The notes beneath the pieces are model-generated. The model was given only the letters and a program-made list of their open reading frames with translations, searched no databases and was not told where the DNA came from. Below are positions 22,893 through 34,300 of a stretch of DNA of 64,000 bases, in pieces. The position numbers and the translations under genes are program-made. Numbering within the stretch: position 1 is the first letter of the stretch; each line of letters begins with the position of its first letter. This DNA is from Phoronis australis. Lineage: Eukaryota; Phoronida; Phoronidae. The stretch is from the NCBI GenBank assembly GCA_002633005.1, contig NMRA01000541.1:62001-126000 (forward strand). Reading direction: 5' to 3'.

Positions 22893-22924
22893 TACAGTTT
22901 AGCCACTGAATTTTTAGACTTCGT

Positions 22925-23155
22925 CCGAGCTACCTCACACCTGGCCAGATCGGAGCGCAACCGGAACACAGGCGTGACAGAAATCTGTCACGGTAGCCTC
23001 ACGCCTAGTATCCGGGTAGTCCCTACGCTTACCTCCGGTTTAGATAACGCCTTCCTAACGCCTTGTTCACGCTTTTTTCGCGCCTCCGTCACGCTAATGC
23101 CACGCTTTCTTCACGCCTTCGGTAGCTGTGGTAACCATGGTAGGGCCCCGGGCTA
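22925..23155. repeat. Left subterminal CACGCC/CCGG array of E
   Basis: Repeated TCACGCC, CACGCT, AACGCC and CCGGT words, GC-rich against an AT-rich surround, just inside the left TIR. Confidence 0.7.
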
Positions 23156-23351
23156 ATCAGTAAAAATACATGTAACGTCTTGATTGCCTGTCGTTTCGGT
23201 CAAGTTGCAAAGATATCATAGTATGTTATAGAGTATCTTTGCAAGAAGTCATCCATCTCCCTTGGGATCCGGCTAACTCTGTAACTCCACGTGTTGTTCA
23301 TACAAACGTCTTCCTTCAGCTCGCCTTGTGTTACACTTACATGTACATGTT

Positions 23352-24248
23352 TGTCAGATGATTGACTGTGGGTTTGTTTAAAAGGTAGCTATGCTTAGAG
23401 ATCGTGCGTAGATGGAGATTGAATAACCAAATCCACTAATTAATTTATTATATGATAACCCCTAATTAGACAAATGAACCCTATTGTTAATTAAGTAATC
23501 AACTACAAAGAGTAACTACGCTAGCGCCCTCTTTAAAGATTACTTTAATCAAACAACCAAAACCATCAAATGTCTTATCTGCTATCCAACCTAGGACTCT
23601 CCACTTGTTGGATGTCTGTCCTGTTGGTGAATCTTTGAACTACACACACAGTATAGCGACAGTGTACTTGCTGGTCATCGTCTCTGGTGATGCAACACTT
23701 GCAGGCAATTTCTTCTACCCGCGACTCTTCTTGCTGGTCACAGTCTCTGGCTGATGACGCAACACTCCAGGTAGTATCTTACTACCCACGATGCAAGTGA
23801 CAAGCTCTTAGTTAACTTCCTGTTCGTTAACCCATGCCCTTGCCAAGATCCTTTCTAGTATCTTCCACGAGATGGCTCTGTCGTACAATTGCTTCTGTAC
23901 ACTGTATCAAGTCTTTATGCTTCAACTACTATAGCGCATCTAATTATGTTGTTGATTTCAGCCCATAATATAACTTTGTACTTATTTAGTGATTGGCTAA
24001 TAAAAACCACCTGATCATATCCTCTCATATTATTGGTTGTTACAATTTGTTCTCACAATATTCTAGAATCTCTAGAGTACTTTTACCCCAGAACCCAAAG
24101 TTGCAAACACCATCTAAAAATAAATTCTGACGTTAAAATACATGTCAACAAGTCTGAACCCATGATTTAAAAGCACATATGCACACATTTTGGGCAACTT
24201 TAAATGGATCTGTTCTTACTAATTACTTAATCAATATTTATTCTGACA
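23352..24248. mobile_element. Solo LTR, copy D1
   Basis: A 897-bp repeat starting TGTCAGA and ending TCTGACA, flanked by a perfect 5-bp duplication ATGTT (23347-23351 and 24249-24253). It holds CCAAT-type boxes and TCTAGAATCTCTAGAG. A second copy lies at 25471-26351 in the same orientation. TG...CA ends, a 5-bp duplication and no internal region make a solo LTR the simplest reading. Confidence 0.75.
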
Positions 24249-24253
24249 ATGTT

Positions 24254-25020
24254 CAATCTACAACATAGGAGCCAGTCCCATCAACGGCATACATGTACAG
24301 TAATCACGGTTAGTAATTACGAATAAACGCGACCCTGTGCCCAAAGTCATCTTTACATGGCTGTGGTCTCCTTGAAACTTGTCACAGGTGGATATAGTTA
24401 ATTCGCCCTAAAATAGCCTACGCATCTTTTGAAGTATTGTGTCACTCCGTAAATTTTTGCACCGCACTGTCGTGCAGAAAATTTCAATAGGCCGACCGTC
24501 TGACATACCCACCCCTTACTGCAAGCAAATGTTTTGACTTAAATGTCCTGAATCCGTAGTGCAGTTCAATTATTTTTAGCCCACTCTCCGTAGTACATGC
24601 GTTTCGACAGTATCCCCGAGGTACTTCTTCACTAGAATAATAATAGCGGTCATCTGTTTCACTCGTCAAATGCATGGGCGTGATCAGTTTTCTCTACATG
24701 ATGCCGGCACTTGGGATCAATGTGCTCAGAATAGACATGCTATGCTCCTTCATATCGTGAAGGCAATTGAATAATTCCGCCGTGTACATGCGTGTTAACA
24801 TTCTTTATTAATTTATTTAAAAAACAAATAATTATATAAAAGTGAAAAGTAAAGTCCACAGGTCTGTTTTCTGAAGTGACTTAAGATTTGAGACGGAAAT
24901 TTTGGTCTTTTACTGCACGTGACGATTTCAAAAAAAATAAACCTAACATGAGCAAAAGTCTATGAAAATACACATATTACTGCTAGTTACTGATGTAATT
25001 TTAATAAATTACTTTATCAT
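24254..25020. other. Interior of element E, no gene seen
   Basis: AT-rich noncoding sequence. The 63-codon minus ORF at 24484 has no recognisable feature. Confidence 0.35.
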
Positions 25021-25029
25021 CTGCGATGC

Positions 25030-25165
25030 AGGTAAACTCCCGCCTAACTCACGGTAAGCTCCGGGTGCAGTCACGCTTAGGCTCACGCCAGCTGTCACGG
25101 TTGATTCACGCCTCACTCTCCGGTCTGTCTCCGGTTACGGTCACGGGTGGCTAGACCGGAGAGAC
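25030..25165. repeat. Right subterminal CACGCC/CCGG array of E
   Basis: TCACGCT, CTCACGCC, TCACGG and CTCCGGT words recur at short spacing up to the right TIR, mirroring the left array. Confidence 0.7.
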
Positions 25166-25470
25166 ACCGGAGAGAGTCTAATAATTCAGTGGCTGTACTG
25201 TATGTTCACAATTGTCTATTCTTTACAGGAGGTTTGGTCCCCACCGAAGATAACGAGGTTGAATGCATTACCTGTACCAATTATAGAATGAGTTGATTCA
25301 CAGACAACGAGGACAGAAGTGGAAATGAGCATTTACAAGTTCAAATCATATAAGTCTCCTGATTTAGTAGATTGTCTTTGTAGTGAAATATTGAAACAGA
25401 GACAGTGACCCCGGTAACAAAATTTTTGGTGTGGTGTCTTAAACACAGGGTTAGATGTGTAGTCAGTGTA

Positions 25471-26351
25471 TATCAGAGATTGACGATGGGTTTGTTTAAA
25501 AGGTAGCTATGCTTTGTGTGTGGATGGAGAGTGAATAATTAAACCCAGTAATTAATCTATTATATGATAACATCTAATCAGACAAGTGAAACCTGTTGTT
25601 AATTAAGTAATGAACTAAAAAGAAGAGTAACTACTTTAGCGCCCTCTTTAAAGATTACTTAAATCAACCAACCAAAATAATCAAATGTCTTATCTACTAT
25701 CCAAGCTAGGACTCTCCACTCGTTGGGTGTCTGTCGTGTTGTTGAATCTTCGAACTACCCACGCACTGTATAGAAACAGTGTACTCGCTGGTCACCGTCT
25801 CTGGTGATTCAACACTTTCAGGCAATTTCTTCTACCCGCGACTCTTCTTGCTGGTCACAGTCTCTGGCTGATGACGCAACACTTCAGGTAGTATCTTACT
25901 ACCCACGATGCAAGTGACAAGCTCTTAGTAAACTTCCTGATCGTTAACCCTTGCCCTTGCCAAGATCCTTTCTAGAATCTTCCACGAGATGGCTCTGCCG
26001 TACAATTGCTTCTGCACACCGTAGCAAGTCTTTATGCTTAAACTACTATAGCGCATCTGATTATCTTGTTGATTTCAGCCCATAATCTAACATTCTACTT
26101 ATTTAGTGATTGGCTAATAAAAACCGCATGACCATATCCAATCATATAATTGGCTGTTACATTTTGTTCTCCAGAATTTTCTAGAATCTCTAGAGTACTT
26201 TGACCCCAAAACCCATCTAAAAATAGATTTTGACGTTAAAGTACATGTCAACAAGTCTGACCCCGTGATTTAAAAGTACATATGCACACATTTTGGGCAA
26301 CTTAAAATGGATCAATCCTTACCAATTACTCAATCAATGTTTATTCTGACA
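25471..26351. mobile_element. Solo LTR, copy D2
   Basis: About 880 bp, closely similar to D1 over its whole length, ending in the same TTCTGACA. The first bases are mutated (TATCAGA). Flanks GTGTA and ATATA agree at three of five positions and could be a decayed target duplication. Confidence 0.65.
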
Positions 26352-27154
26352 ATATAGATTAGTCTATTTAGTGTTTGCACTTTTTAGCTTTCAGCTTCTA
26401 CGACTACCTAGTCCTCTGAAACGAATTAGGAAGGCATGTGTAAGACCCGCCATGGTGGCCTTATACTATTTCTAATCAAGACTCTAGCAGTACCTACTCG
26501 TTTTACACCATGGTAACTGCGCACCATGTGGCCCCAGTCTAAATTTTGCTAGGGATCTCAGAAGAGGTTAGGCCTAAAGGTGCAATTTGCATGACCCATC
26601 GGGGTATGGATATGCTCTGGCGTTCACCAACCTAACTCCCAGCTATGGGCAAATTGCACCCTTAATTGGTTGGGCTCGAGGCTTACTATCTTGTCCTGTA
26701 AAAAACAAGCTCTTGTGACTGAGTGGACGTAGTGTCTTTCAGCTGCTCTCCGCATCCCTCGCACTAAACGGTCAGAAGAACTGCATAGAGCTGCAGATGG
26801 AGCCGACCCCCATCAGAAGTGTTTCGTGATTACTTTACTTGTCCTATGTACTCAATGTTCAGAAGGGCAGGAGACTACATATTGTCTTCATGGTCAGGGG
26901 TACGAGAGAGGTCACTCCCTTATGCCACATCGTATCAGTGAACATACCGGTGAGTGGCAGCTTACCGATTCTAAACCATCAACTCATCGGCGTCGGGTAG
27001 GCGTCAGGGGACACGCATGACGGTGGGAGGTATCACTTAACTCTCATTCGTCAGTTGCCGCCCGCATCAAGCCTGGCAGCCCCAGGCCAGTAGAGAACTG
27101 AACCGCCTCGAACTGACTTTTCTTGAACAAGCATGATGACTTATGTTTGTTACT
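26352..27154. other. No firm gene
   Basis: Holds a 64-codon plus ORF at 26826-27020 and a preceding Arg-rich frame. There is a faint resemblance to retroelement gag, not enough to call. Confidence 0.3.
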
Positions 27155-27255
27155 AAAAACTTGTTTCTGAAACTTAAGTTTTCCAAAACTGAAGTATTTT
27201 GGAACAAGTTTTTTGGAACGAACTTAAGTTTTAAAAACTTAAGTTTTTGAAACAG
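27155..27255. repeat. Cluster of AACTTAAGTT palindromes
   Basis: Three copies of the perfect palindrome AACTTAAGTT (27171-27180, 27221-27230 and 27237-27246), with related half sites, within 100 bp. Confidence 0.7.
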
Positions 27256-27299
27256 GTGCCTATATGCCAAGTTTAACAAAAATCTGTAGACGATCTTTA

Positions 27300-27675
27300 A
27301 AGATACAGAGGTAAATGTAAAAAAATAATTGCCACTAGGGGGCACAATGGTTGTCAAATCCATCCGAAATTTGTTCTCTTCTGTCGTCATCTTCATATGA
27401 ACCCATCTGTCAAATTTGGTGAAGATACTTTGAGGGGTTCAGGAGATGCAGCTGCGGACGCTGGACGCCCAGACAGAGATGAAGGCAATTTGCACCCACA
27501 TATAGTTATGTGGGCGCTTAGAAATGCGACCTCTATGAGCATTTGAATTTGACTTCGAAAACAAAATAGCCAACACGTCCGCCATTTTGAATCTGATCAT
27601 GATGAACGACCTTAGGCTCCTATCACTTCGGAGACTAGAAATTGTGGGTGAATCTTGTGCCAATTGGGACAAATA
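27300..27675 (-). repeat. Repeat F, copy F1 (inverted)
   Basis: The reverse complement of this stretch matches 33004-33310: a start with TTTGTCCCAATTGGCAC, then AAGATGGCGGAC, and later GCTGTATCTCCTGAACCCCTC. At 27331-27345 it has CCACTAGGGGGCAC, which fits the vertebrate CTCF core consensus at every position. Noncoding. Confidence 0.75.
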
Positions 27676-27676
27676 G

Positions 27677-28342
27677 TGGCCAAAACCATTGAGTTAACTC
27701 GTCGGCCACGCGCATTGTGATACTTGCACGGGCTGCGTTTCCTAGCCGAGTGTGTGTTGTGCTTCAATCAAGAAAGTGCGTGATGTCAAAATGAGAAACA
27801 AGATACGCCATTTAATGTAATAAAGTTCTATGTTAAGGGCTAAAATGAGCCGTCAGTTGAATTAAGTTACAAATAAGCATTAAAATACTAACTTTAACGT
27901 TCTCAATTAGTTGAGTTTTGGATTAGAATTATTGAATTTGAAATATAGGTTGCTTGCTCAAACTCGAAGTTTCACCCACGTCAGGCGTACAAGTTGAAGC
28001 ACAACTGAAATCCGCCATGTTTACTATTTCAGGTCCTTGATTCAGAGTTTTGAGATTGTTTTGGAAATTCCATCGCCACTTCACCACTCACGAACAAGAC
28101 AGTTAATGGGATCTAGGAAAGATAAAGCTTCGAATGTTTATGCAATACCAGGCTAAGGGAGGTGCACGCAGATTTTATTTGGATTTTGGACGGTTGAAGT
28201 TGGGAGCCTCGGCTAAACAGATTTCGATTGTCCAACCTTTATGTTTTCGTACATATATATTGTGACGTCATTTGCGATAAACCCAAGCGCCTGTGTTACT
28301 ACAATGCGCGTGGCCGACGAGTTAACTCACTGGTTTTGGCCA
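27677..28342. mobile_element. Small TIR element G
   Basis: Terminal inverted repeats of about 43 bp start TGGCCAAAACC and include GAGTTAACTCGTCGGCCACG. One mismatch was seen. The 666-bp element has no coding capacity and no clear target duplication. Confidence 0.7.
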
Positions 28343-28870
28343 AAAGTAAAACCTTCATAAGAAATAACAGTACACAAAGACTTCGCATATCAATACAGTA
28401 TCAGGATAATTTATATTTGACACAAATATGTGAGTAATTACATTTATCTGGCAATAAAGAGCTCTCTGCTCAGTTCTCATGATCAAGTAGTCGAGGGATT
28501 GACGATGAAAGCCGCGCGAAATTAGATATTCGTATTTACATGTAGCTCGGGAGCGTCCGTCAAAAACCCGGATGTGCGAAGACCGTCTGCCATGACATCA
28601 CGGAATCAGGTCCTTGAATTTGTGATTTTGGCATTCTTTTGGCATTGTTGTCGCCAAATCACCACTCGAAGGCAATTTGAAGAGATCAAATGAAAGAAGG
28701 TATTCTAAGAGTTGTTTGATGCTAGTTTCGTGGAGTTCCATGCACATTTGAGTAGAAAATTTTTAGGAAACAGATTTCGAGTGTCCAACCTTTATGTTTT
28801 CTTATATATATATTATCGAGTAACGTCATTTGCGATAAACCCAAGCGCTTGTGATTTAAACCATGTCACA
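28018..28870. repeat. Imperfect tandem duplication, period about 580 bp
   Basis: Blocks at about 28018-28290 and 28600-28855 share TCAGGTCCTTGA, then CAGATTTCG.TTGTCCAACC-type text, TTTATGTTTTC and GCGATAAACCCAAGCGC in the same order. The right unit lacks the terminus of element G. Confidence 0.6.
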
Positions 28871-29307
28871 AACTCTTGTGATCTGCTCTTGCAGCTCAAC
28901 AAAATTTACAACCTAATTACAGTATTGCCTTGAGTCAAAGGGAGGCTTAGTTCTTTTAATATTCTCTTAAGCTATTGAAAACAAATCTGAGGTGACACAA
29001 CAAGATAATTTCAACCAAGCGTATGGGTCATTCCATTGTTATAACCACCATTTGTTACTTATGTTGAAATGCTTAACCTGCTAGGTTGTGTTTGAAGGAT
29101 GCCTGGCTGTGCCAGTAACACAACTTGGATGAGTAAAACAAGGGGCAACTTTTACAATCGAGCTTTTGATCTATCTGTGAGGCCATAATTATACTTGGAA
29201 GTATGACTGAGATTTCCATGGTGTTTTGCTACCATAATCATTATATCCACTTAGAAGTTGGTTTGCAGGTCACGTGAGTTCTAAAGCGGTTAAATGCTAG
29301 TACTTTT

Positions 29308-29562
29308 NNNNNNNNNNNNNNNNNNNNNNNNNNNNNNNNNNNNNNNNNNNNNNNNNNNNNNNNNNNNNNNNNNNNNNNNNNNNNNNNNNNNNNNNNNNNN
29401 NNNNNNNNNNNNNNNNNNNNNNNNNNNNNNNNNNNNNNNNNNNNNNNNNNNNNNNNNNNNNNNNNNNNNNNNNNNNNNNNNNNNNNNNNNNNNNNNNNNN
29501 NNNNNNNNNNNNNNNNNNNNNNNNNNNNNNNNNNNNNNNNNNNNNNNNNNNNNNNNNNNNNN
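29308..29562. other. Assembly gap (255 N)
   Basis: Unknown bases. Any reading frame across them is meaningless. Confidence 0.99.
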
Positions 29563-30790
29563 GGGGCGTAGGCGCACGTCAAGGCGCAGGTAACCACCCT
29601 TTTGCCTTTCAATGTAGCACCTACCCACTGTAAGTTACGGTAGAGTGGACCGTAAGCACACGTAGTTGACGCCAACAACCTTTTTACATTTTACCGCAGC
29701 AACCGCCGTTTTTCACTGTGACGTAGCGTCTACGCACCGTGATGGAATGTGGGGCGTAGTCTCGATATGATACTTTACAGCACCAATGCACCGAATATTT
29801 TGGCGCGCGTGATCACCAGGCATGTTCGCCGAGTAATGGAACTTTTATTAATTCAAGATAAAAAACAGCTACGGTGTCACACGTACCATAGGTGGATAAA
29901 GGGGGTGGCGAAGGCCCCCGTGGACACACCCCATGGGCAACTAAAAGGCGCCGCCAGCTTTTGGGCATTACACTCCAATTCCTTTATGATTGTGCATGGG
30001 CCCCCTTCATAGACCGCTTGGAATGCACGTGGACCTTTGCCTCCAGATATGTGTGGTTTCACCCTCTTTCTCCTACATCCAAGATCCACCACTGTATACT
30101 GTATGTGCATAACCACTCGTGAGTCAAAAATAAGCCCACATATTTGTGATTCAGGTTTTGTGAGTTCAATGAACTTTAAACTCAGCTGTATTGAATTTAT
30201 GACAAAACAATGAATTTCCAAAATATATTTTCTATCTTCAAATAATGAAGAAGCCTAGCTAGCCCTATTTACCAAATTGTACAAATTAATGCCTTCACAC
30301 ATGCGCGCACACAACATCAATTTTTGCACCATTTGCTTTGGTTATGCAACTGAAACAAAAAAATCACCTGGTCACATTTAATTCCAGTTAAATCGAGTGG
30401 AATTAAATTGTCCCACGGTATAATTTACAAGAACAAACAACCAGGCCTTTTGTTTGCTCTTTGCCCGAACATAACTAAGACCTTAACCACTGTGGGAACA
30501 ATTCAATATATGTCATTGGTTATCTCTTTGGAAATATTGTAGATAATTGGTATAACAGCTGCCATAGCTGACAATGGATACCTGACCTACCTAATAATAG
30601 GACAGATCATATCCCAGTCCCAACACTGCTCTGTTGACTAGAAGGAGTCTGAACAAAAGATAGAGGAAACAGGGTCATGGACAGTGTTAACTTTTATCCC
30701 TGCAATAGAGGTCTTTTCATAATGGCATGGTCTAAAGTATAAATGAGACCAAGAAAGCAACTAAGATTTGGTGGACAAAAATCCACAACT
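29563..30790. other. No gene seen
   Basis: Starts with GC-richer sequence rich in GCGTA/GTAGCG words. It contains a small perfect hairpin with TTTAATTCCA/TGGAATTAAA arms near 30380-30410. No coding evidence. Confidence 0.35.
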
Positions 30791-32801
30791 ACCGTATTTG
30801 CCCTAATAAGCGCCCGAAATTGCCCCAATAAGTGTTTTCAGATTTCGTTAAAATAAGCGCCCAGCCCATGCACGTGTGCCTTACGTAGATTTCTTAAATT
30901 CTGCAGTTACATCTTCAATTTATCAATAATATCCGACAGTCCTGAAAAAATCATAGTGTGCACCAAATTTCTAGACCACAAGCCTCGCTGCAGTGTCAGT
31001 ATTTCAAGTTAGCCGTGAATATACACTTCAAACTTCTGCAGTGTTTCAAAAAGAATTACCGTATTCGCCGTAATAACAGCCCATGCCCCTATAAGCGCCC
31101 CCCACGCGTTTTCAGACTTTGCTGAAATAAGCGCCCAGTCCATGAACGCGTAAATGCGAACAATGATGTACCTACAGTCCTAAAACTCGGTTACAGTAAA
31201 ATCTTCAATTTATCAAAAATAATTTTGCTCGGGTCTTCTAGACCACCAGTGGCACTGCTACGTTTGTATTTAGCCGTGACTTTACACTTCAAAGTAACGC
31301 AGCGCTTCAAAAAGAACGCAACGGCGTTCTACGCTCTCGCGACGACCGTGTCCCACTATGGTCTGACCTTTCAGTAGACACATCGACTGTCCCATGAATA
31401 AAAATGATTCGGTGTTAAACGCACGTGGCCAGGAAGCTCGCGCTACATACATTTACCTGTCATCAAAGACATTAGTCGGGAACTATCCATTCATGAAACG
31501 GGTAGCATAGCATCGATAAGAAATGAATATTGGCACTATTCTATTTTCCGACAATTTCTAATATTATTTTTGAGATGGATTAACCATAATTATTGGTGTT
31601 TTTAAGCCGAATATCCGATAAAATGACAACTGACAGTGAATGCTTGCACACCCTTACACCGAAAAATAACTGTCAGATAGTTCCGTACCCATCCAGTTAC
31701 ACGGCGACTAATATGGGCCTTACCGAGACAAATGTCGAAAGTTTTTAGCACGAGACCGGCAAGTGCTGAATGAAACACGCTCTGGTTTAGGCCTACTGCT
31801 TGTGCAAATTTCTTTAGACACATCTAGCATAGATTGCATGGCTCTGGCCAAAAGACGGAACTGTAGTGACACACACGCGCTTGCTTACTCGCAGACGAAC
31901 TTCAAAACAAACGTCACGTGACAACAACATGTGAGTTCGTCCAAACATTTTTCTCGCCGTGTTGCCGATCATACATGTAGCTGGCACGATCTTGCACAGA
32001 TTTGTACTTAAACCTGCCATTAATCCAGACTCCACGGAAACTAAAAAAATCTAAGAGACGCTACTTATGAAACTTAATGAGGATTTCAGGTAATTTGCTT
32101 GAGTCGAAACCATTTATATTTAAGCATTGAAGTCATCATATCGAAGACGGCGATTTCGAGGCAGTCAGTCGGCGAGATTTTGCCCTGGGATTTCAGCACA
32201 ATTTTCTGTAAAATGATCGTAATTTAGCAGCAAAGTTTGATAGCAATGCAGCACAGTTTTGTTGAAAGTCTTTCATATATTACATATACGTCACAGAGTG
32301 TAAATTTGAGATGAATCTTAGCTTCCGATTTCACTCGTTTCGGAGACCGGGTTTCACCGCCTTGGGTTATAATAAGCGCCCCCCCCGAACCGAACTTTTC
32401 TAAGCACCCTGGGCGGTTATTACGGCAAATGCGGTAATTTAAACATTTTGCAGATCTCACGAGCTATGTGTCCTACTATGGTCTGGCTTTTCAGAACAGA
32501 CACAGTGTACTTATCAACGGAAGTGAATCTCGCTATGAGTCGGCAACTTTTCGCCCTGGGATTTCTCCACAATTTTCTGAAAAAGGATCGTAATTTAATG
32601 AAGTTTGATGGCAATATACCACAATTTTGTGGAAAGTCGATCTGCCGTAGGCTACAGACACGATAAATTTGATAAATCCTAGCTTCGAATCTCACCTGTT
32701 TGGGACACTGTGTTTCAACAGACTTATGCTCCAATAAGCACACCCTCTCTCCTGAAACAAATTTTTCTAAGCGCCCTAGGCGCTTACTAGGGCTAATACG
32801 T
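30791..32801. mobile_element. Palindromic element H, outer copy
   Basis: Left end ACCGTATTTGCCCTAATAAG followed by CGCCC. The right end is a mutated inverted version (GCGCTTACTAGGGCTAATAC, then GT). Subterminal sequence (TTTTCAGATTTCG, AAATAAGCGCCCAG; and on the right TTTCGCCCTGGGATTTC) matches that of the inner copy. Noncoding. Confidence 0.7.
31058..32435. mobile_element. Palindromic element H, inner copy
   Basis: A second element of the same family, inserted in the first. Ends ACCGTATTCGCCGTAATAA and its inverse, flanked by AATT on both sides (31054-31057 and 32436-32439). The outer copy resumes on the right with text homologous to the inner copy's interior (CCTACTATGGTCTGGC against CCCACTATGGTCTGACC). 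Confidence 0.75.
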
Positions 32802-33003
32802 TGTGTACAAATGAGACCAACATAGCAACTTGGATTTAGTGGACAGAAAGTCGTAACTATATAGCTGTCCATTAAGTTAAAAGCAGCCATTGACAACCCC
32901 TCCCATTGTTTGATTAGGTTAATTTACCTAATTACATGGCAAATTATTGTATCTGCCATCAACTGAAACTTCATCAAGTTTTTTTTTGTCTGCACTCTAC
33001 ATA
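32802..33003. other. Short unique spacer
   Basis: AT-rich sequence between elements H and F2. Nothing recognised. Confidence 0.4.
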
Positions 33004-34000
33004 CACAGGTTGCACTATTTGTCCCAATTGGCACAAGATTCACCCAGAAGTGATAGAAGCCTAAGGTCGTTCATCATGATCAGATTCAAGATGGCGGACG
33101 TGTTGGCTATTTTGTTTTCAAAGTCAGATTCAAATGCTCATAGAGGTCGCATTTCTATGCGCCCACATACCTATATGTGGGTTCAAATTGTCTTCATCTC
33201 TTTCTGGGCGTTCAGCGTCCGCAGCTGTATCTCCTGAACCCCTCAAATTATCTTCACCAAATTTGACAGATGGGTTCATATAAATATGACGACAGAAGAG
33301 TACAAATTTCGGACGGATCTGACTACCAAGTAAAGGTATTTTGCGCCACCTTATAACCATTTCCACTGTTTTTTGGCATCCGCCTATCTATCAACCAAAC
33401 TGCTCTTAAAAATGATTGAAAAACTTGGCATGCATGTATTTTCTTACTAGGAAGAGAAAGCCTGACGATGATTTTCTGATTAATCTGGCTACTGTGGCAC
33501 CTCCTAGTGGCAGTTTATTGGTGACATGATTCTATCTCCCTATTTTCCAAATTATTTGAGGCATTTTGCGCCACCTAGTGTCCATTTATGTTTTTTCCAA
33601 TCGGTTTTTTGGCATCTGCTCCTCTATCAACTAAACCATTCTAAGGATTATTGTGAAAATTGATATATCTGTTCTCAGTATGAAGAGTATGGCTGACTAT
33701 GACGACTAACTACTGTGGCGCCTCCTAGAGTTTTTGCGCCTATATCTATATGTCCTAAGGATCTTAATTAAATTTAGCAAGTGTATTCATATCATGTTGA
33801 GAACAGATATTGACAATTTTCAGGTGCATTGCCCATTAGTGGCCATTCCATTTTTTCCGGTCTTCCTTTGTTTCTCTATAGTTTCTTGACAGATTTTTAT
33901 GGAAATTGGTAAATACTTTCCATTGAAGAAACGATGTTTCTGTTTGCGAGGAGTTGACATATTTTGCGCCATCTGTGATGCCCAAATGCTTCAAAAATTT
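33004..34000 (+). repeat. Repeat F, copy F2, with CTAGTGGC modules
   Basis: Begins with the head shared with F1, then modules of about 80-150 bp, each closing with a variant of GCGCCACCTAGTGGC (for example 33496-33512 and 33568-33583). Recurring text includes CCTCTATCAACTAAACCA, TTTTTATG.AAATT and GATGATTTTCTGA. Noncoding. Confidence 0.75.
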
Positions 34001-34222
34001 TCGCTCTCCGGATGCCTTTCGGCGGGCGGGGCGCTCTTTATTAATATAGGAGGGCCCCGCACTCCAACAGCCTTTCGGCGGGGCCGGAGAGCGGGGCCCA
34101 CTATATTAATATAGGAGGGCCCCGCTCTCCTGCCTCCATTCGGCGGGGCCATCCTATATTAATAAAGACGGCCCCGCTCTCCGGCCACCTTTCGGCGGGG
34201 GCCCCGTATATTAATATAGGGA
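34001..34222. repeat. GC-rich hairpin array with AT palindromes
   Basis: Four imperfect units of about 55 bp. Each pairs GGGCCCCGCTCTCC with TTCGGCGGGGCC (inverted GC arms) and is separated from the next by TATATTAATATAGG. It starts exactly where F2 ends. Strong alternating GC and AT palindromes could form cruciforms. Confidence 0.8.
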
Positions 34223-34300
34223 ACCTCGCTTTTGAGGTCCGAAATTCAATTTTTTGCCTATATCATTTTAATAAGAATAAGTCATTTGAAATAATAAGCT

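Larger units (their letters stand above)
22895..25200. mobile_element. Element E: 2.3-kb TIR element with TA target duplication
   Basis: The left terminus CAGTTTAGCCACTGAATTTT matches the inverted right terminus (CAGTACAGCCACTGAATTAT), followed by TTAGACT in both, with TA outside each end (22893-22894, 25201-25202). CAGT ends with TA duplication are typical of the Tc1/mariner/pogo group. The interior has no transposase and carries a solo LTR (23352-24248). Subterminal arrays are listed separately. Confidence 0.75.

Noticed and set aside
23352-26351. D1 and D2 as the two LTRs of one complete element
   Set aside because: The right end of TIR element E lies between them and D1 has its own perfect 5-bp duplications, so D1 is a solo LTR.
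26826-27020. Possible retroelement gag fragment
   Set aside because: Resemblance is too faint. No zinc knuckle or neighbouring pol sequence.
29241-29678. Long ORFs across the 255-N gap
   Set aside because: They exist only because unknown bases contain no stop codons.
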